64,000 bases of DNA from contig NZ_JAHKPV010000006.1 in NCBI RefSeq assembly GCF_018860765.1, positions 132,740 to 196,739 of the forward strand. The letters run 5' to 3'. The position numbers and the translations under genes are program-made. The DNA is from Marinobacter salexigens. GTDB taxonomy: Bacteria > Pseudomonadota > Gammaproteobacteria > Pseudomonadales > Oleiphilaceae. Shown one piece after another: positions 1-9,610 of the stretch (position 1 is its first letter; each line of letters opens with the position of its first letter). The notes below the pieces were generated by a model. That model did not search any database. It had not been told where the DNA came from and was given only the letters and a program-made list of their open reading frames with translations.

Positions 1-49
1 GAAAGCGCCACCACACCTGCCTTGCGAATCCAGATCTGGGTTAGCGCCT

Positions 50-1210
50 TTACGCGCCGCGCTCTTCCAGTACGGCTACCGCTGGCAGTACTTTGCCTTC
101 CACAAACTCCAGGAAGGCGCCACCACCGGTGGAAATATACGAGATCTTGTCAGCTATGCCATATTTGTCAACGGCGGCCACTGTGTCACCGCCGCCAGCC
201 AGTGAGAAGGCATCGCTTTCGGCGATGGCTTCGGCCAGAGTTTTGGTGCCGTTACCAAACTGGTCAAACTCGAATACGCCTACCGGGCCGTTCCATAGAA
301 TGGTTTTGGCGTTTTTGAGCAGTTCGGCGAACTGGCCTGCGGTTTCTGGGCCTACGTCCAGAATCATGTCGTCATCAGTCACGTCGGAGATGTTACGGAT
401 GGTGGCTGTTGCGCTTTCAGCGAATTCGCTGGCAACCACTACGTCTACCGGCAACGGGATGTTCACGCGGGAGGCTATGTCTCTGGCGGTTTCCAGCAAC
501 TCGTGCTCGCACAGGGATTTTCCGACCGGATGGCCTGCTGCGGCCAGGAAGGTGTTAGCAATGCCGCCACCTACAATGATTTGGTCACACACTTTTTCAA
601 GGGCGTTGAGTACGTCAAGTTTGGTAGAGACTTTGGCGCCGCCAACAATGGCTACAACCGGCTTGGCGGGGTTATCCAGCGCTTTGCCTAGTGCGTCCAG
701 TTCCGCCGCCAGCAAGGGGCCAGCGCAAGCGTCTGGTGCAAAGCGGGCAACGCCGTGGGTAGAGGCTTGGGCGCGGTGGGCTGTTCCGAAGGCGTCCATT
801 ACGTAAAGGTCGCACAGGGCCGCGTATTGCTTGGCCAGTGTTTCGTCATCTTTCTTTTCGCCTTTGTTGAAGCGAACGTTTTCGAACAGCACTACTTCGC
901 CGTCGGCTACTTCAACGCCATCAAGATAATCTTTAATCAGGCGTACTTCCTGCCCCAAGGCTTGGGTGAGGTTGTCGGCTACGGGTTTGAGGGAGGCGGC
1001 TTCGTCGTACACGCCTTCTTCCGGGCGGCCCAGATGGGACATCAGCATGACTTTAGCACCGGCGTCTCTTGCTGCCTTGATGGTGGGCAGGGAGGCGCGG
1101 ATGCGGGCATCGCTGGAAACCGCGCCGTTTTTGACAGGTACGTTAAGGTCTTCGCGGATCAGAACCCGCTTTCCAGCGAGGTTCAGGTCGGTCATTTTTT
1201 TGATGGCCAT
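50..1210 (-). CDS. pgk: phosphoglycerate kinase
   Basis: Catalyses reversible phosphate transfer between 1,3-bisphosphoglycerate and ADP in cytoplasmic glycolysis and gluconeogenesis. The 386-residue product has the usual bacterial length. The PGK signature [12 protein letters not shown] lies at residues 15-26, the substrate motif SHLGRP at 58-63, and the C-terminal nucleotide-loop glycines GGGDT near 339 with STGGGA near 360. The reading frame runs further upstream, but [10 protein letters not shown] at 1210 is chosen because it matches the family N-terminus and the extension would run back into epd. It lies 38 nt after epd in the same direction, so tkt-epd-pgk is probably one transcript. 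The 49 bases beyond its stop show no start codon of a further gene. Function is certain from the motifs. Confidence 0.98.
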   Translation of the reverse strand: MAIKKMTDLNLAGKRVLIREDLNVPVKNGAVSSDARIRASLPTIKAARDAGAKVMLMSHLGRPEEGVYDEAASLKPVADNLTQALGQEVRLIKDYLDGVEVADGEVVLFENVRFNKGEKKDDETLAKQYAALCDLYVMDAFGTAHRAQASTHGVARFAPDACAGPLLAAELDALGKALDNPAKPVVAIVGGAKVSTKLDVLNALEKVCDQIIVGGGIANTFLAAAGHPVGKSLCEHELLETARDIASRVNIPLPVDVVVASEFAESATATIRNISDVTDDDMILDVGPETAGQFAELLKNAKTILWNGPVGVFEFDQFGNGTKTLAEAIAESDAFSLAGGGDTVAAVDKYGIADKISYISTGGGAFLEFVEGKVLPAVAVLEERGA

Positions 1211-1248
1211 GATCTGGGTTCCGTTATTTCGGTTTGTTAGCAAAGAGT

Positions 1249-2277
1249 TTAGGTACGAGAAAGCCAACTTTGGCTTACATCCAGCATGCGGCTGGCAAAT
1301 CCCCATTCGTTATCAAACCAGCACAGTACTTTCACCATGGTACCCCGGGTTACGCGGGTTTGGCCGCCGTCTACGACGCCGGAGTGGGAATCGTGGTTAA
1401 AGTCTGAGCTGGCCAGCAGTTCGTCGGTGTAGCCGAGTATGCCTTTTAACGGGCCGTTTGCCGCTTCTTTCAACACGCGGTTTACCGAGGGCACGTCGGT
1501 TGGCTCTCGAACGTTAAACACCATATCGATGGCGGATACGTTCATGGTAGGTACGCGCAGGGCTACCGAGCTGAAGCGTCCTTCCATGTGCGGGAGCAGC
1601 CGCTCAACGCCTCGTGCCAAACCTGTGTCTACGGGCACTATGTTGTGGAGCGCGCTTCGCGTGAGGCGCAGATCTTGGTGGTGGTAGGCATCAATCACAG
1701 GCTGGTCGTTCATGGCTGCGTGAATGGTGGTGGTGCTGCCCTGCTCTACGCCAAAGGCCTTATCCAATACAGTAATCACCGGTACTAGGCAGTTAGTGGT
1801 ACAGGAACCTGCCGCCACTATCCGATCTGTTTTCGAAATGTCTGCGTCGTTGATGCCAAAGACAACGGTGCGGTCTACATCGGATTCGGCGGGCTGGGAA
1901 AACAATAAACGTTTCGCGCCCGCTTGAAGATGCAGCTCGGCCGTAGCCCGGTCCGAATAGGCGCCCGAACATTCCAGCACCAAATCAATATCCAATTCAC
2001 TCCACGGCAGCTCTGCCGGATCGGAATGCCGGAGCACGCGAATGGCATCGCCATTGATGATCAGATCTTGTCCCTGAACGGCAATACTTCCGGAGAACCG
2101 GCCATGGGTGGAATCGTACCGGGTTAGGTGCGCAATGGTGTCGATATCAGAAAGCTCGTTAATCGCGACCACCTGCAAGTGATCGCGAAAACCGTTTTCG
2201 TATAGGGCACGCAACACGCACTGGCCAATACGGCCATACCCGTTGATCGCAATACGAAAGGGCGCGGAGTTTGTCAT
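1249..2277 (-). CDS. epd: erythrose-4-phosphate dehydrogenase / GAPDH family
   Basis: NAD-dependent aldehyde dehydrogenase of the GAPDH superfamily, 342 residues. It has an N-terminal Rossmann motif INGYGRIG (11-18), the catalytic cysteine Cys159 in SCTTNC, and the general-base histidine His186 in [16 protein letters not shown]. By eye the sequence matches Epd of E. coli better than GapA (AINEL near 39-43, [14 protein letters not shown] near the C-terminus). Epd makes 4-phosphoerythronate for pyridoxal phosphate synthesis; some gamma-proteobacterial relatives serve as glycolytic GAPDH instead, and sequence alone does not settle that. Its ATG overlaps the tkt stop codon by one base (TAATG), which indicates translational coupling. 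The order tkt-epd-pgk also supports the Epd name. Confidence 0.85.
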   Translation of the reverse strand: MTNSAPFRIAINGYGRIGQCVLRALYENGFRDHLQVVAINELSDIDTIAHLTRYDSTHGRFSGSIAVQGQDLIINGDAIRVLRHSDPAELPWSELDIDLVLECSGAYSDRATAELHLQAGAKRLLFSQPAESDVDRTVVFGINDADISKTDRIVAAGSCTTNCLVPVITVLDKAFGVEQGSTTTIHAAMNDQPVIDAYHHQDLRLTRSALHNIVPVDTGLARGVERLLPHMEGRFSSVALRVPTMNVSAIDMVFNVREPTDVPSVNRVLKEAANGPLKGILGYTDELLASSDFNHDSHSGVVDGGQTRVTRGTMVKVLCWFDNEWGFASRMLDVSQSWLSRT

Positions 2278-4277
2278 TAGGCGTCCAATAGTTCCGAGGC
2301 CACTTCCAGAATGTTCTCCACGGTAAAGCCAAACTCTTTGAACAACTCGCCAGCAGGTGCGGACTCACCAAAAGTGGTCATGCCTACAACGCGACCATCC
2401 AGCCCCACATACTTGTACCAGTAGTCAGCAATGGCCGCTTCGATGGCAATGCGGTTGGTGACTTCGATTGGCAACACTTGTTGTTTGTATTCAGCGCTCT
2501 GGGCATCGAATACGTCGGTTGAGGGCATGGAAACAACGCGCACTTTCTTGCCCTGCTCTCGCAGTTTGGCAGCGGTGTCTTGCGCCAAGCCAACTTCTGA
2601 ACCGGTGGCAATCAGAATGAGGTCTGGCTCGCCTTCACTGTCTGTTAGCACATAGCCACCTTTCGCCACGTCTGCCAATTGCTGTGCATCACGCGCCTGC
2701 CCAGGCAAACCCTGACGGGAGAAGATCAAAGCGGTTGGGCCGTCTGTGCGCTCAATAGCAGATTTCCAAGCCACGGCGGATTCTACCGCGTCGGCCGGGC
2801 GCCAGGTGCTCATGTTTGGCGTAGTGCGCAGGCTTGCCAGCTGCTCGATTGGCTGGTGAGTTGGGCCGTCTTCGCCCAAGCCAATAGAATCGTGGGTGAA
2901 TACGTAGATAGAACGCTGTTTCATCAGTGCGGCCATGCGCACGGCGTTGCGGCAGTATTCCATAAAGATTAGGAAGGTCGCGCCGTAGGGTACGAAACCA
3001 CCGTGCAAGGCGACGCCGTTCATAATGGCGGCCATGCCGAACTCGCGCACACCATAATAGATGTAGTTGCCGCTGGCATCTTCTTTGGTCACGCCTTTTG
3101 AGCCGCTCCAAATAGTGAGGTTAGAGCCCGCCAAATCAGCGGAACCGCCCAGCAATTCTGGAAGCAATGGGCCGTAAGCGTTCAGGGTGTTCTGGGAAGC
3201 CTTGCGGCTCGCAACGGTCTCGCTCTTGTCCTGACATTCCTGAATGTAAGCCTGAGCTTTTTCAGAGAAGTCGGCTGGCAGCTCGCCCGCCATACGGCGC
3301 TTTAGTTCAGCCGCCAGCTCTGGCTCGGCCTTTTCGTAGGCTGCAAAGGTTTCATTCCAATCGCTTTCTGCCTTGGCGCCTTTTTCTTTGGCGTCCCAAG
3401 CGGCGTATATGTCGGCTGGAACCTCAAACGGGCCGTGTGCCCAACCCAGCGCTTCGCGGGTCAGTGCAATTTCGTCGTCACCCAGAGGCGCGCCGTGGGA
3501 AGATTCGCTGCCCTGCTTGTTGGGGGAACCGAAACCGATAACTGTTTTGCAGCAAATGAGTGTGGGCTGATCGGTGTTGGCACGCGCCTTCTCAACCGCC
3601 GCACGCACTGCATTGCCATCGTGACCATCTACATCCGGGATAACCTGCCAGCCGTAGGACTCAAAACGCTGCGGTGTGTTATCAGTAAACCAGCCTTCAA
3701 TCTTTCCGTCGATGGAAATGCCGTTGTCATCGTAGAACATAATCAGCTTGCCAAGACCCAGAGTACCGGCAAGGGACGATACCTCGTGGGAGATGCCTTC
3801 CATCAGGCAACCATCGCCCAAGAACGCGTAGGTGTAGTGATCAACCACATTATGGCCCGGACGATTAAACTGCGCCGCCAGTGTTTTCTCTGCAAGCGCA
3901 AAGCCCACTGCGTTGGCAATGCCCTGCCCCAGTGGGCCTGTGGTGGTTTCAACACCCGGGGTGTAGCCATATTCAGGATGGCCCGGGGTTTTTGAGTGCA
4001 GTTGCCGGAAGTTCTTGATGTCGTCAATAGAAACGTCGTAACCGCTCAAGTGCAGCAACGAATACTGCAGCATGGAGCCATGGCCGTTGGAAAGCACAAA
4101 ACGGTCGCGGTTGGCCCACTGCGGATTCGTTGGGTTGTGGCTCAGGTAATCGTTCCACAGCACCTCGGCGATATCCGCCATGCCCATGGGCGCACCCGGG
4201 TGGCCGGATTTGGCTTTCTGAACCGCATCCATGCTCAGCGCGCGAATGGCGTTGGCGAGATCTTTACGAGAGGGCAT
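2277..4277 (-). CDS. tkt: transketolase
   Basis: Thiamine-diphosphate enzyme of the pentose phosphate pathway that transfers two-carbon ketol units between sugar phosphates; cytoplasmic homodimer. At 666 residues it has the full bacterial length. Visible landmarks are SGHPGAPMG (24-32), LSNGHGSM (62-69), TTTGPLGQG (111-119) and the ThDP motif starting GDGCLMEG (154-161) and closing at Asn185, followed by the pyrimidine-binding and C-terminal domains with [11 protein letters not shown]. It is the first gene of a leftward operon with epd and pgk. The divergent regulator gene at 4535 shares its upstream region, which holds an ATATCAAA-type palindrome. Confidence 0.98.
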   Translation of the reverse strand: MPSRKDLANAIRALSMDAVQKAKSGHPGAPMGMADIAEVLWNDYLSHNPTNPQWANRDRFVLSNGHGSMLQYSLLHLSGYDVSIDDIKNFRQLHSKTPGHPEYGYTPGVETTTGPLGQGIANAVGFALAEKTLAAQFNRPGHNVVDHYTYAFLGDGCLMEGISHEVSSLAGTLGLGKLIMFYDDNGISIDGKIEGWFTDNTPQRFESYGWQVIPDVDGHDGNAVRAAVEKARANTDQPTLICCKTVIGFGSPNKQGSESSHGAPLGDDEIALTREALGWAHGPFEVPADIYAAWDAKEKGAKAESDWNETFAAYEKAEPELAAELKRRMAGELPADFSEKAQAYIQECQDKSETVASRKASQNTLNAYGPLLPELLGGSADLAGSNLTIWSGSKGVTKEDASGNYIYYGVREFGMAAIMNGVALHGGFVPYGATFLIFMEYCRNAVRMAALMKQRSIYVFTHDSIGLGEDGPTHQPIEQLASLRTTPNMSTWRPADAVESAVAWKSAIERTDGPTALIFSRQGLPGQARDAQQLADVAKGGYVLTDSEGEPDLILIATGSEVGLAQDTAAKLREQGKKVRVVSMPSTDVFDAQSAEYKQQVLPIEVTNRIAIEAAIADYWYKYVGLDGRVVGMTTFGESAPAGELFKEFGFTVENILEVASELLDA

Positions 4278-4472
4278 TGACGTTTCTCCACTGTTTTTTC
4301 AAGGAAATAGGGTGCAATCCAGAGCTTTTTACAGGGCGATAAAAAGCTGCTCAAAAATAAGGCGCGTATTTTCGCCGATTAGGGTGTGCCTGGGCAAATC
4401 GACGTGCCGCTTCTGTGTAAATATTCACGATGAGTTTGCCGAAAGAGACTGATTTCAAAGAATGATAAATCT

Positions 4473-4492
4473 ATATCAAAAAACTTTGATAT
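4473..4492. promoter_or_regulatory. SahR-type operator, copy 1
   Basis: Perfect inverted repeat ATATCAAA-AAAC-TTTGATAT, 42 bp upstream of the ATG of the ArsR-methyltransferase gene and 195 bp upstream of tkt. The same repeat recurs upstream of metK. A palindrome shared by a regulator gene and its neighbouring S-adenosylmethionine-cycle gene fits autoregulation by a SahR-type repressor. The assignment to this regulator is inferred from position and repetition. Confidence 0.8.
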
Positions 4493-4534
4493 GCCTATTG
4501 ATTGAGCAGTCTAACCCACATACACTCCGCAACC

Positions 4535-5539
4535 ATGACCACTTTAAATGCACACGTTAACCAAATTTCCTCCGTGGACGTACTTGCCCCCATCTACAAG
4601 GCAAGTGGCGACCCATTGCGGCTGGAAGTACTGCGTGTGCTGCGTCGCGATACCTTTGGCGTGCTCGAATTGAGCCAGTTATTCGATATGCGTCAGTCTG
4701 GCATGAGCCACCATTTAAAAGTGATGCACAAGGCAGGTCTGGTAGAACCACAGCGTGAGGGCAACGCCATTTTTTACCGCCGCCCACTGCATTTGGATAA
4801 CGAGAAGCCAACAGATCTGACCATTCGCCAAATTTTTGAAGCGGTCGACAGTGCGCCCCTGCCAGCACACCTGCAAGACAAGATTGAAGCCATCCGTAAC
4901 CAGCGGGCTAATCAGTCACAGGCGTTCTTCTCCCGGCACTCAGAGCAGTTCCGTGAGCAGCAGGAGTTGATTGCTGCCTTTGATCTGTATGCCGCCCCTG
5001 TAGCAGACATGATTCGCAAGCGTACGCGCAAAACACTGTGGCAAACGGCACTGGAAATCGGCCCGGGTGAAGGCGGTTTTCTGCCGGTATTGTCCGAGCT
5101 CTGCGAACACGTTGTGGCGCTGGACAACAGCCGCGACATGCTCGCCAAGGCAACTCGCACCTGCATTGACGAGCGTTTAAACAACATTGATTTGATCGAA
5201 GGTGTCACCGACACCCTGCTGGCCCGGGGCGATGCATTTGATCTGGTGGTCGCCAACATGGTGCTGCACCACGTACCCAGCCCGGCCGACATTTTTCTCG
5301 ATGCCGCCGCACTGATGAACAACGGTGGCTGCCTGATGATCAGCGACCTGTGCAGGCACGACCAAAACTGGGCACAAGAAAATTGTGGTGATCTATGGCT
5401 TGGCTTTGAGCCGGAAGAGCTCACAGCATGGGCTGCAGCGGCAGGCTTAAAAGCTGGTGAGCAGCTGTTTATCGGATTGCGAAATGGTTTCCAGATTCAG
5501 GTGAGAGAGTTCTGGAAAACCCAACTGCCGCTGAGATAA
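4535..5539 (+). CDS. sahR: ArsR-family regulator fused to SAM-dependent methyltransferase domain (SahR type)
   Basis: A 334-residue two-domain protein. Residues about 15-85 form an ArsR winged helix (GDPLRLEVLRVLRRD, then the recognition helix QSGMSHHLKVMHKAG). Residues about 150-330 form a class I methyltransferase fold with the SAM-binding motif ALEIGPGEGGF at 172-182 and VANMVLHHV further on. The usual metal-binding cysteines of ArsR sensors are not evident. ArsR proteins called SahR are known to control SAM-cycle genes in response to S-adenosylhomocysteine, and this gene lies directly upstream of metK, ahcY and metF. The C-terminal domain is probably the ligand sensor. ATG 4535 is preferred over TTG 4502. 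Binding to the ATATCAAA palindromes is inferred. Confidence 0.88.
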   Translation: MTTLNAHVNQISSVDVLAPIYKASGDPLRLEVLRVLRRDTFGVLELSQLFDMRQSGMSHHLKVMHKAGLVEPQREGNAIFYRRPLHLDNEKPTDLTIRQIFEAVDSAPLPAHLQDKIEAIRNQRANQSQAFFSRHSEQFREQQELIAAFDLYAAPVADMIRKRTRKTLWQTALEIGPGEGGFLPVLSELCEHVVALDNSRDMLAKATRTCIDERLNNIDLIEGVTDTLLARGDAFDLVVANMVLHHVPSPADIFLDAAALMNNGGCLMISDLCRHDQNWAQENCGDLWLGFEPEELTAWAAAAGLKAGEQLFIGLRNGFQIQVREFWKTQLPLR

Positions 5540-5593
5540 CCAATCTCTCATCACATTTTTCATTAAACCCAGATATTCCGGGCCTTCACAGGG

Positions 5594-5615
5594 AATATCA
5601 AAATACTTTGATATT
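5594..5615. promoter_or_regulatory. SahR-type operator, copy 2 (metK)
   Basis: Inverted repeat AATATCAAA-ATAC-TTTGATATT with 9-bp arms, 113 bp upstream of the metK start. The inner 8-bp arms are identical to those of the site at 4473-4492, with the same 4-nt spacer length but a different spacer sequence. That pattern is expected of a protein-binding palindrome conserved only in its half-sites. Confidence 0.8.
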
Positions 5616-5617
5616 GT

Positions 5618-5637
5618 CGTAGGTAGTAATACCTACG
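5618..5637. promoter_or_regulatory. second dyad upstream of metK
   Basis: Perfect inverted repeat CGTAGGTA-GTAA-TACCTACG, three bases after the SahR-type site and with the same 8-N4-8 geometry but an unrelated sequence. It may be an operator for a second regulator or a small leader hairpin in the metK transcript. I do not recognise the motif. Confidence 0.5.
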
Positions 5638-5728
5638 CACACCAAACCAAAACAGATAAAGACGTCGGCACCTGCTGCATCACTCAGCCACCGACAAGAT
5701 TTCAAAACGCTCACAAAGGAGCAAACCT

Positions 5729-6919
5729 ATGTCTGACTACAACATCTTCACCTCCGAATCGGTCTCTGAAGGCCACCCGGACAAACTGGCTGACCAAATC
5801 TCCGATGCGGTTCTGGATTCTATCCTTATAGAAGATCCCCACGCCCGTGTAGCCTGCGAAACCATGGTAAAAACCGGCGTTGCCATCGTAGGCGGTGAAA
5901 TCACCACCAGCGCTTGGGTAGACTTAGAAGACTTAGTTCGCGGTGTGATCAAAGACATCGGCTACACCTCCTCAGACGTAGGCTTCGACGCCGACACCTG
6001 CGGCATCATCAACATCATCGGCAAGCAGTCCGTCGACATTGCCCAAGGAGTCGACCGCCAGAAGCCGGAAGATCAGGGCGCGGGCGACCAAGGCCTAATG
6101 TTCGGTTACGCCAGCAACGAAACCGAAGTGCTGATGCCTGCACCCATCACCTTCGCCCACCGCTTGGTAGAGCGTCAGGCCGAAGCCCGCAAAAACGGCA
6201 TTCTCCCGTGGCTACGCCCAGACGCGAAAAGCCAAGTAACCTGCCGCTACGAAAACGGCAAAGTTGTTGGAATCGACGCTGTTGTACTCTCAACTCAGCA
6301 CGACCCCGACGTTACTCAGGAAGACTTGAAAGAAGCCGTAATGGAACTGGTTGTTAAAAACGTACTGCCGCCCGAATTGCTACACAAAGGCACCCAGTAC
6401 CACATCAACCCCACCGGCAAGTTCGTTATCGGCGGCCCGGTTGGCGACTGCGGCCTGACTGGCCGTAAAATCATCGTAGACACCTACGGCGGCATGGCCC
6501 GCCACGGCGGCGGCGCCTTCTCCGGAAAAGACCCCTCAAAAGTCGACCGCTCTGCCGCCTACGCTGGCCGCTACGTTGCCAAAAACATCGTTGCTGCTGG
6601 ATTAGCCGACAAGTGCGAGATTCAGGTGTCCTACGCCATCGGCGTGGCCCAACCAACCTCCATCTCCGTAAACACCTTCGGCACCGGCAAAATCGGCGAC
6701 GACAAAATCATCGAACTGGTACGCCAGAACTTCGACCTGCGCCCTTACGCCATCACCAACATGCTCGACTTGCTACACCCCATGTACCGGGCCACAGCAG
6801 CCTACGGCCACTTCGGCCGCGAGCCGGAAGAAGTAACCGTTGCGGGCAAAACGTTCACCACCTTCCCGTGGGAGAAAACCGACCGCGCAGCTGCTCTTAA
6901 AGACGCTGCAGGTATCTAA
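5729..6919 (+). CDS. metK: S-adenosylmethionine synthetase
   Basis: Makes S-adenosylmethionine from methionine and ATP with release of phosphate and pyrophosphate; cytoplasmic tetramer. At 396 residues it has full length. Family landmarks are [13 protein letters not shown] at the N-terminus, [12 protein letters not shown] at 117-128 (methionine/ATP site) and the phosphate loop [17 protein letters not shown] clear ribosome-binding site, AAAGGAG, precedes the ATG by 8-9 nt. It opens the metK-ahcY-metF run; the 226-bp gap before ahcY holds a simple hairpin and a long inverted-repeat element. Control by the upstream ArsR-type regulator is likely from the palindrome at 5594-5615. Confidence 0.98.
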   Translation: MSDYNIFTSESVSEGHPDKLADQISDAVLDSILIEDPHARVACETMVKTGVAIVGGEITTSAWVDLEDLVRGVIKDIGYTSSDVGFDADTCGIINIIGKQSVDIAQGVDRQKPEDQGAGDQGLMFGYASNETEVLMPAPITFAHRLVERQAEARKNGILPWLRPDAKSQVTCRYENGKVVGIDAVVLSTQHDPDVTQEDLKEAVMELVVKNVLPPELLHKGTQYHINPTGKFVIGGPVGDCGLTGRKIIVDTYGGMARHGGGAFSGKDPSKVDRSAAYAGRYVAKNIVAAGLADKCEIQVSYAIGVAQPTSISVNTFGTGKIGDDKIIELVRQNFDLRPYAITNMLDLLHPMYRATAAYGHFGREPEEVTVAGKTFTTFPWEKTDRAAALKDAAGI

Positions 6920-6927
6920 CGGATTTG

Positions 6928-6955
6928 TCGGCGTATTCAAGATCGCATACGCCGA
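6928..6955 (+). terminator. hairpin after metK
   Basis: Nine base-pair stem TCGGCGTAT/ATACGCCGA with a 10-nt loop, starting 9 bases after the metK stop. It is not followed by a T run, so it may be a weak terminator or a 3'-end stabiliser rather than a full intrinsic terminator. Confidence 0.45.
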
Positions 6956-6966
6956 AACCAGAACGA

Positions 6967-7072
6967 GGTGGTGGGGTCATCCCTCCCCGGAATGTCGTAG
7001 GCCATGGACGGCCGGAGACAAGCGCACATGGATGTGCTCGTAGCGGTTCCGGGGAGGGATGACCCCACCACC
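6967..7072. repeat. long inverted-repeat element A with conserved core
   Basis: A perfect 26-bp inverted repeat (6967-6992 against 7047-7072) encloses a 54-nt core. The core holds two small nested hairpins, GCCATGGACGGC and GCACATGGATGTGC, each presenting an ATGGA loop. The core matches that of the element at 53572-53684 over nearly its whole length, while the outer arms are unrelated in sequence. It lies between metK and ahcY, so it would be transcribed into the mRNA with the CATGGA loops on the sense strand. It has no coding potential. Confidence 0.85.
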
Positions 7073-7094
7073 GACATATCGAAATTTAGCAGCA

Positions 7095-7116
7095 CCGAGC
7101 CTTACTCACGGCTCGG
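7095..7116 (+). promoter_or_regulatory. leader hairpin upstream of ahcY
   Basis: Stem CCGAGCC/GGCTCGG with an 8-nt loop, ending about 30 nt before the ahcY start and 18 nt before its GGAG ribosome-binding site. It may affect translation or end a leader transcript. It does not show the SAH riboswitch core that I would expect upstream of this gene in some pseudomonads. Confidence 0.4.
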
Positions 7117-7145
7117 GCCAAAACAGAACCAAACGGAGCACACCA

Positions 7146-8519
7146 ATGAGCAACTTCGACGACTACAAAGTCCGCGATATCAATCTGGCCGATTGGGGCC
7201 GCAAAGAAATCAAAATCGCCGAAGGCGAAATGCCAGCCCTCATAGCACTGCGCGACAAATACAAAGCAGAGCAGCCGCTGAAAGGCGCCAACATCATGGG
7301 CTGCATCCACATGACCATCCAAACCGCTGTACTGATCGAAACACTGATCGAACTAGGCGCAGACGTACGCTGGTCATCGTGCAACATCTTCTCCACACAG
7401 GATCAGGCAGCTGCCGCCATCGCAGCAAAAAACATCCCCGTATTTGCATGGAAAGGTGAAACCGACGAAGAATACGACTGGTGCCTAGAGCGCACCATCG
7501 GTGCAGACGTAGATGGTTGGGAACCCAACATGATTCTGGACGACGGCGGAGATCTGACTGCCCTGCTCCACGAGAAGTACCCGGAAATTCTGGCCAACTG
7601 CCACGGTGTTACCGAAGAGACCACCACTGGCGTACACCGCCTCCAAGAAATGCTGCGCGATGGCACCCTGAAAGTACCAGCCATCAACGTGAACGACGCC
7701 GTAACCAAATCCAAAAACGACAACAAATACGGCTGCCGCCACAGCCTCAACGACGCCATCAAACGCGGCACTGACCACCTGATGTCTGGCAAAAAAGCTC
7801 TGGTGATCGGCTACGGCGACGTGGGCAAAGGCTCTGCGGCTTCACTGCGTCAGGAAGGCATGATTGTCAAGGTAACCGAAGCTGATCCGATCTGTGCCAT
7901 GCAGGCCTGCATGGACGGCTATGAGGTTGTTTCCCCATACATCAACGGCGTGAACACCGGCACCGAGGCGGGCATCGACAAAGCCCTGCTGCAGAACACC
8001 GACATTCTGGTTACCACTACCGGCAACATGAACGTGTGCGATGCACATATGCTCAAAGCTCTAAAATCCGGCGCGGTTGTGTGCAACATCGGCCACTTCG
8101 ATAACGAAATCGATACGGCCTACATGCGCAAAAACTGGGAATGGGACGAAGTTAAGCCACAGGTTCACGTAATCTATCGCGACAAGGCCACTAACGACCA
8201 CCTAATCCTGCTCTCCGAAGGCCGTCTGGTAAACCTTGGCAACGCCACGGGCCACCCTTCACGCATCATGGATGGCTCCTTTGCCAATCAGGTTCTGGCG
8301 CAGATGTACCTGTTCGAACGCAAGTTCGCAGACCTGCCCGAAGACGCCCGCGCGAAAGGCATCTACGTTCAGGTTCTGCCCAAGAAACTGGACGAAGAAG
8401 TTGCCCTCGCTATGGTTGAAGGCTTTGGTGGCGTCATCACCAAGATGACTCCGGAACAGGCGCAGTACATCGGTGTACCGGTCGAAGGCCCGTACAAGCC
8501 AGAAAGCTACAAGTACTAA
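7146..8519 (+). CDS. ahcY: S-adenosylhomocysteine hydrolase
   Basis: NAD-dependent enzyme that splits S-adenosylhomocysteine to adenosine and homocysteine, removing the product inhibitor of methyltransferases. The product has 457 residues and ends PYKPESYKY, typical of the family. Landmarks are [16 protein letters not shown] (52-67), [10 protein letters not shown] (77-86), and the NAD-binding glycine motif GYGDVGKG at 222-229. The frame opens earlier, but ATG 7146 ([12 protein letters not shown]) has a good GGAG site and matches homologues. It is followed 12 nt later by metF. Together with metK and metF it forms most of the activated-methyl cycle; the methionine synthase gene is not in the window. 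Confidence 0.97.
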   Translation: MSNFDDYKVRDINLADWGRKEIKIAEGEMPALIALRDKYKAEQPLKGANIMGCIHMTIQTAVLIETLIELGADVRWSSCNIFSTQDQAAAAIAAKNIPVFAWKGETDEEYDWCLERTIGADVDGWEPNMILDDGGDLTALLHEKYPEILANCHGVTEETTTGVHRLQEMLRDGTLKVPAINVNDAVTKSKNDNKYGCRHSLNDAIKRGTDHLMSGKKALVIGYGDVGKGSAASLRQEGMIVKVTEADPICAMQACMDGYEVVSPYINGVNTGTEAGIDKALLQNTDILVTTTGNMNVCDAHMLKALKSGAVVCNIGHFDNEIDTAYMRKNWEWDEVKPQVHVIYRDKATNDHLILLSEGRLVNLGNATGHPSRIMDGSFANQVLAQMYLFERKFADLPEDARAKGIYVQVLPKKLDEEVALAMVEGFGGVITKMTPEQAQYIGVPVEGPYKPESYKY

Positions 8520-8531
8520 TCGGATAACAAG

Positions 8532-9401
8532 ATGCAATCCCAGAAACAGTTTAAACGCCGCTTCAGCTTTGAGTTTTTCCCGCCCAAGACCGACTTGGGC
8601 AAGGAAAAACTTCAAACTGTTCGCGACCAACTCGCCGAGGTGAACCCGGATTTTTTCTCGGTCACCTTCGGCGCGGGCGGTTCCACCCGGGACCGCACCA
8701 TTGAAACCGTGCTCAACTTGCACAAGCAGGGCATTTCAACAGCCCCCCACCTCTCCTGCGTCGGTGGTACGCGGGCAGAAATTGCGGAACTGCTGGATCT
8801 GTATAAAGAGAACGGCATCAACCGGATTGTCGCCCTTCGCGGTGACATGCCCTCTGGTATGGGTGCATCCGGTGAAATGCGCTACGCCAACGAGTTGGTC
8901 GAGTTCATTCGTGAACACAGCGGCGATCATTTTAATCTGGAAGTAGCAGCCTATCCGGAGTTTCATCCGCAGGCACGAAATGCCGAAGATGATCTGAAGA
9001 ACTTCGCCCGCAAAGTGGAGGCTGGTGCCAACAGCGCCATTACTCAGTACTTCTTTAATGCAGACAGCTACTTCTACTTCATCGACCGGCTGGAAAAGCT
9101 CGGGGTAACCATTCCTGTGGTGCCGGGGATTATGCCCATCGTGAACTTCTCTAGCTTAGTGCGCTTCTCCGACATGTGCGGTGCGGAAATACCGCGCTGG
9201 ATTCGCAAGCAGCTCGAAGCTTACGGTGACGACAGAGAGAGCATTCTCAAGTTCGGTGAGGAAGTGGTTACCGAGATGTGCGAGAAGCTGCTGAAAGCCG
9301 GCGCGCCAGGGTTGCACTTCTATACCCTGAATCAGGCTGAGCCGAGCATCAGCATCTGGAAGAACCTTGGCATCAGTGAGCGGGATAAGATCGCTTTTTG
9401 A
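8532..9401 (+). CDS. metF: methylenetetrahydrofolate reductase
   Basis: FAD enzyme that reduces 5,10-methylene-THF to 5-methyl-THF, the methyl donor for remaking methionine from homocysteine. At 289 residues it is typical of bacterial MetF. Visible features are FSFEFFPPKT near the N-terminus (with the catalytic Glu), SVTFGAGGSTRD, ALRGDMP, and the later VVPGIMPI. It starts 12 nt after ahcY and is very likely co-transcribed with it. No other gene follows in the operon: a strong GC hairpin lies 18 nt past the stop. Confidence 0.97.
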   Translation: MQSQKQFKRRFSFEFFPPKTDLGKEKLQTVRDQLAEVNPDFFSVTFGAGGSTRDRTIETVLNLHKQGISTAPHLSCVGGTRAEIAELLDLYKENGINRIVALRGDMPSGMGASGEMRYANELVEFIREHSGDHFNLEVAAYPEFHPQARNAEDDLKNFARKVEAGANSAITQYFFNADSYFYFIDRLEKLGVTIPVVPGIMPIVNFSSLVRFSDMCGAEIPRWIRKQLEAYGDDRESILKFGEEVVTEMCEKLLKAGAPGLHFYTLNQAEPSISIWKNLGISERDKIAF

Positions 9402-9419
9402 GACATCCGCTCTCCCCAA

Positions 9420-9442
9420 CCCTCTCCCGCAAGGGGAGAGGG
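9420..9442 (+). terminator. GC hairpin after metF
   Basis: Perfect 9-bp stem CCCTCTCCC/GGGAGAGGG with loop GCAAG, 18 nt after the metF stop. There is no T run behind it. The motif with its flanks (CTCTCCCCAACCCTCTCCC) resembles a palindromic intergenic repeat found in many proteobacterial genomes, so it may be a REP-like repeat that also ends transcription. Confidence 0.55.
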
Positions 9443-9610
9443 AGTTAGACTCCCCAAGCATTTGATTTTCGGCGCTCACCTGAGTCATAGTCTAAAGTGT
9501 ATGTGATGCAGTTCCACCAATGCTCCCCGGGGTTCACGGTCACCAACAGTGAGCTCCCGGTTTGCCTTATCGGGCAAGCGGAGCCTCAATAAGAAAGAAA
9601 AGGAGAAAGC

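Noticed and set aside
1-49. Start of a further gene after pgk (pyk or fba)
   Set aside because: No start codon or ribosome site on the minus strand in these 49 bases; the next gene lies beyond the window.
93-806. Long open frame on the plus strand opposite pgk
   Set aside because: Antisense shadow of a certain gene; low-complexity composition and no family character.
4912-5424. 170-codon frame opposite the SahR-type gene
   Set aside because: Serine/arginine-rich shadow of the sense codons; no start signal.
6956-7145. SAH riboswitch before ahcY
   Set aside because: The conserved purine-rich core (GAGGAGCGCUGC type) is not present; the structure seen is the long inverted-repeat element and a simple hairpin.
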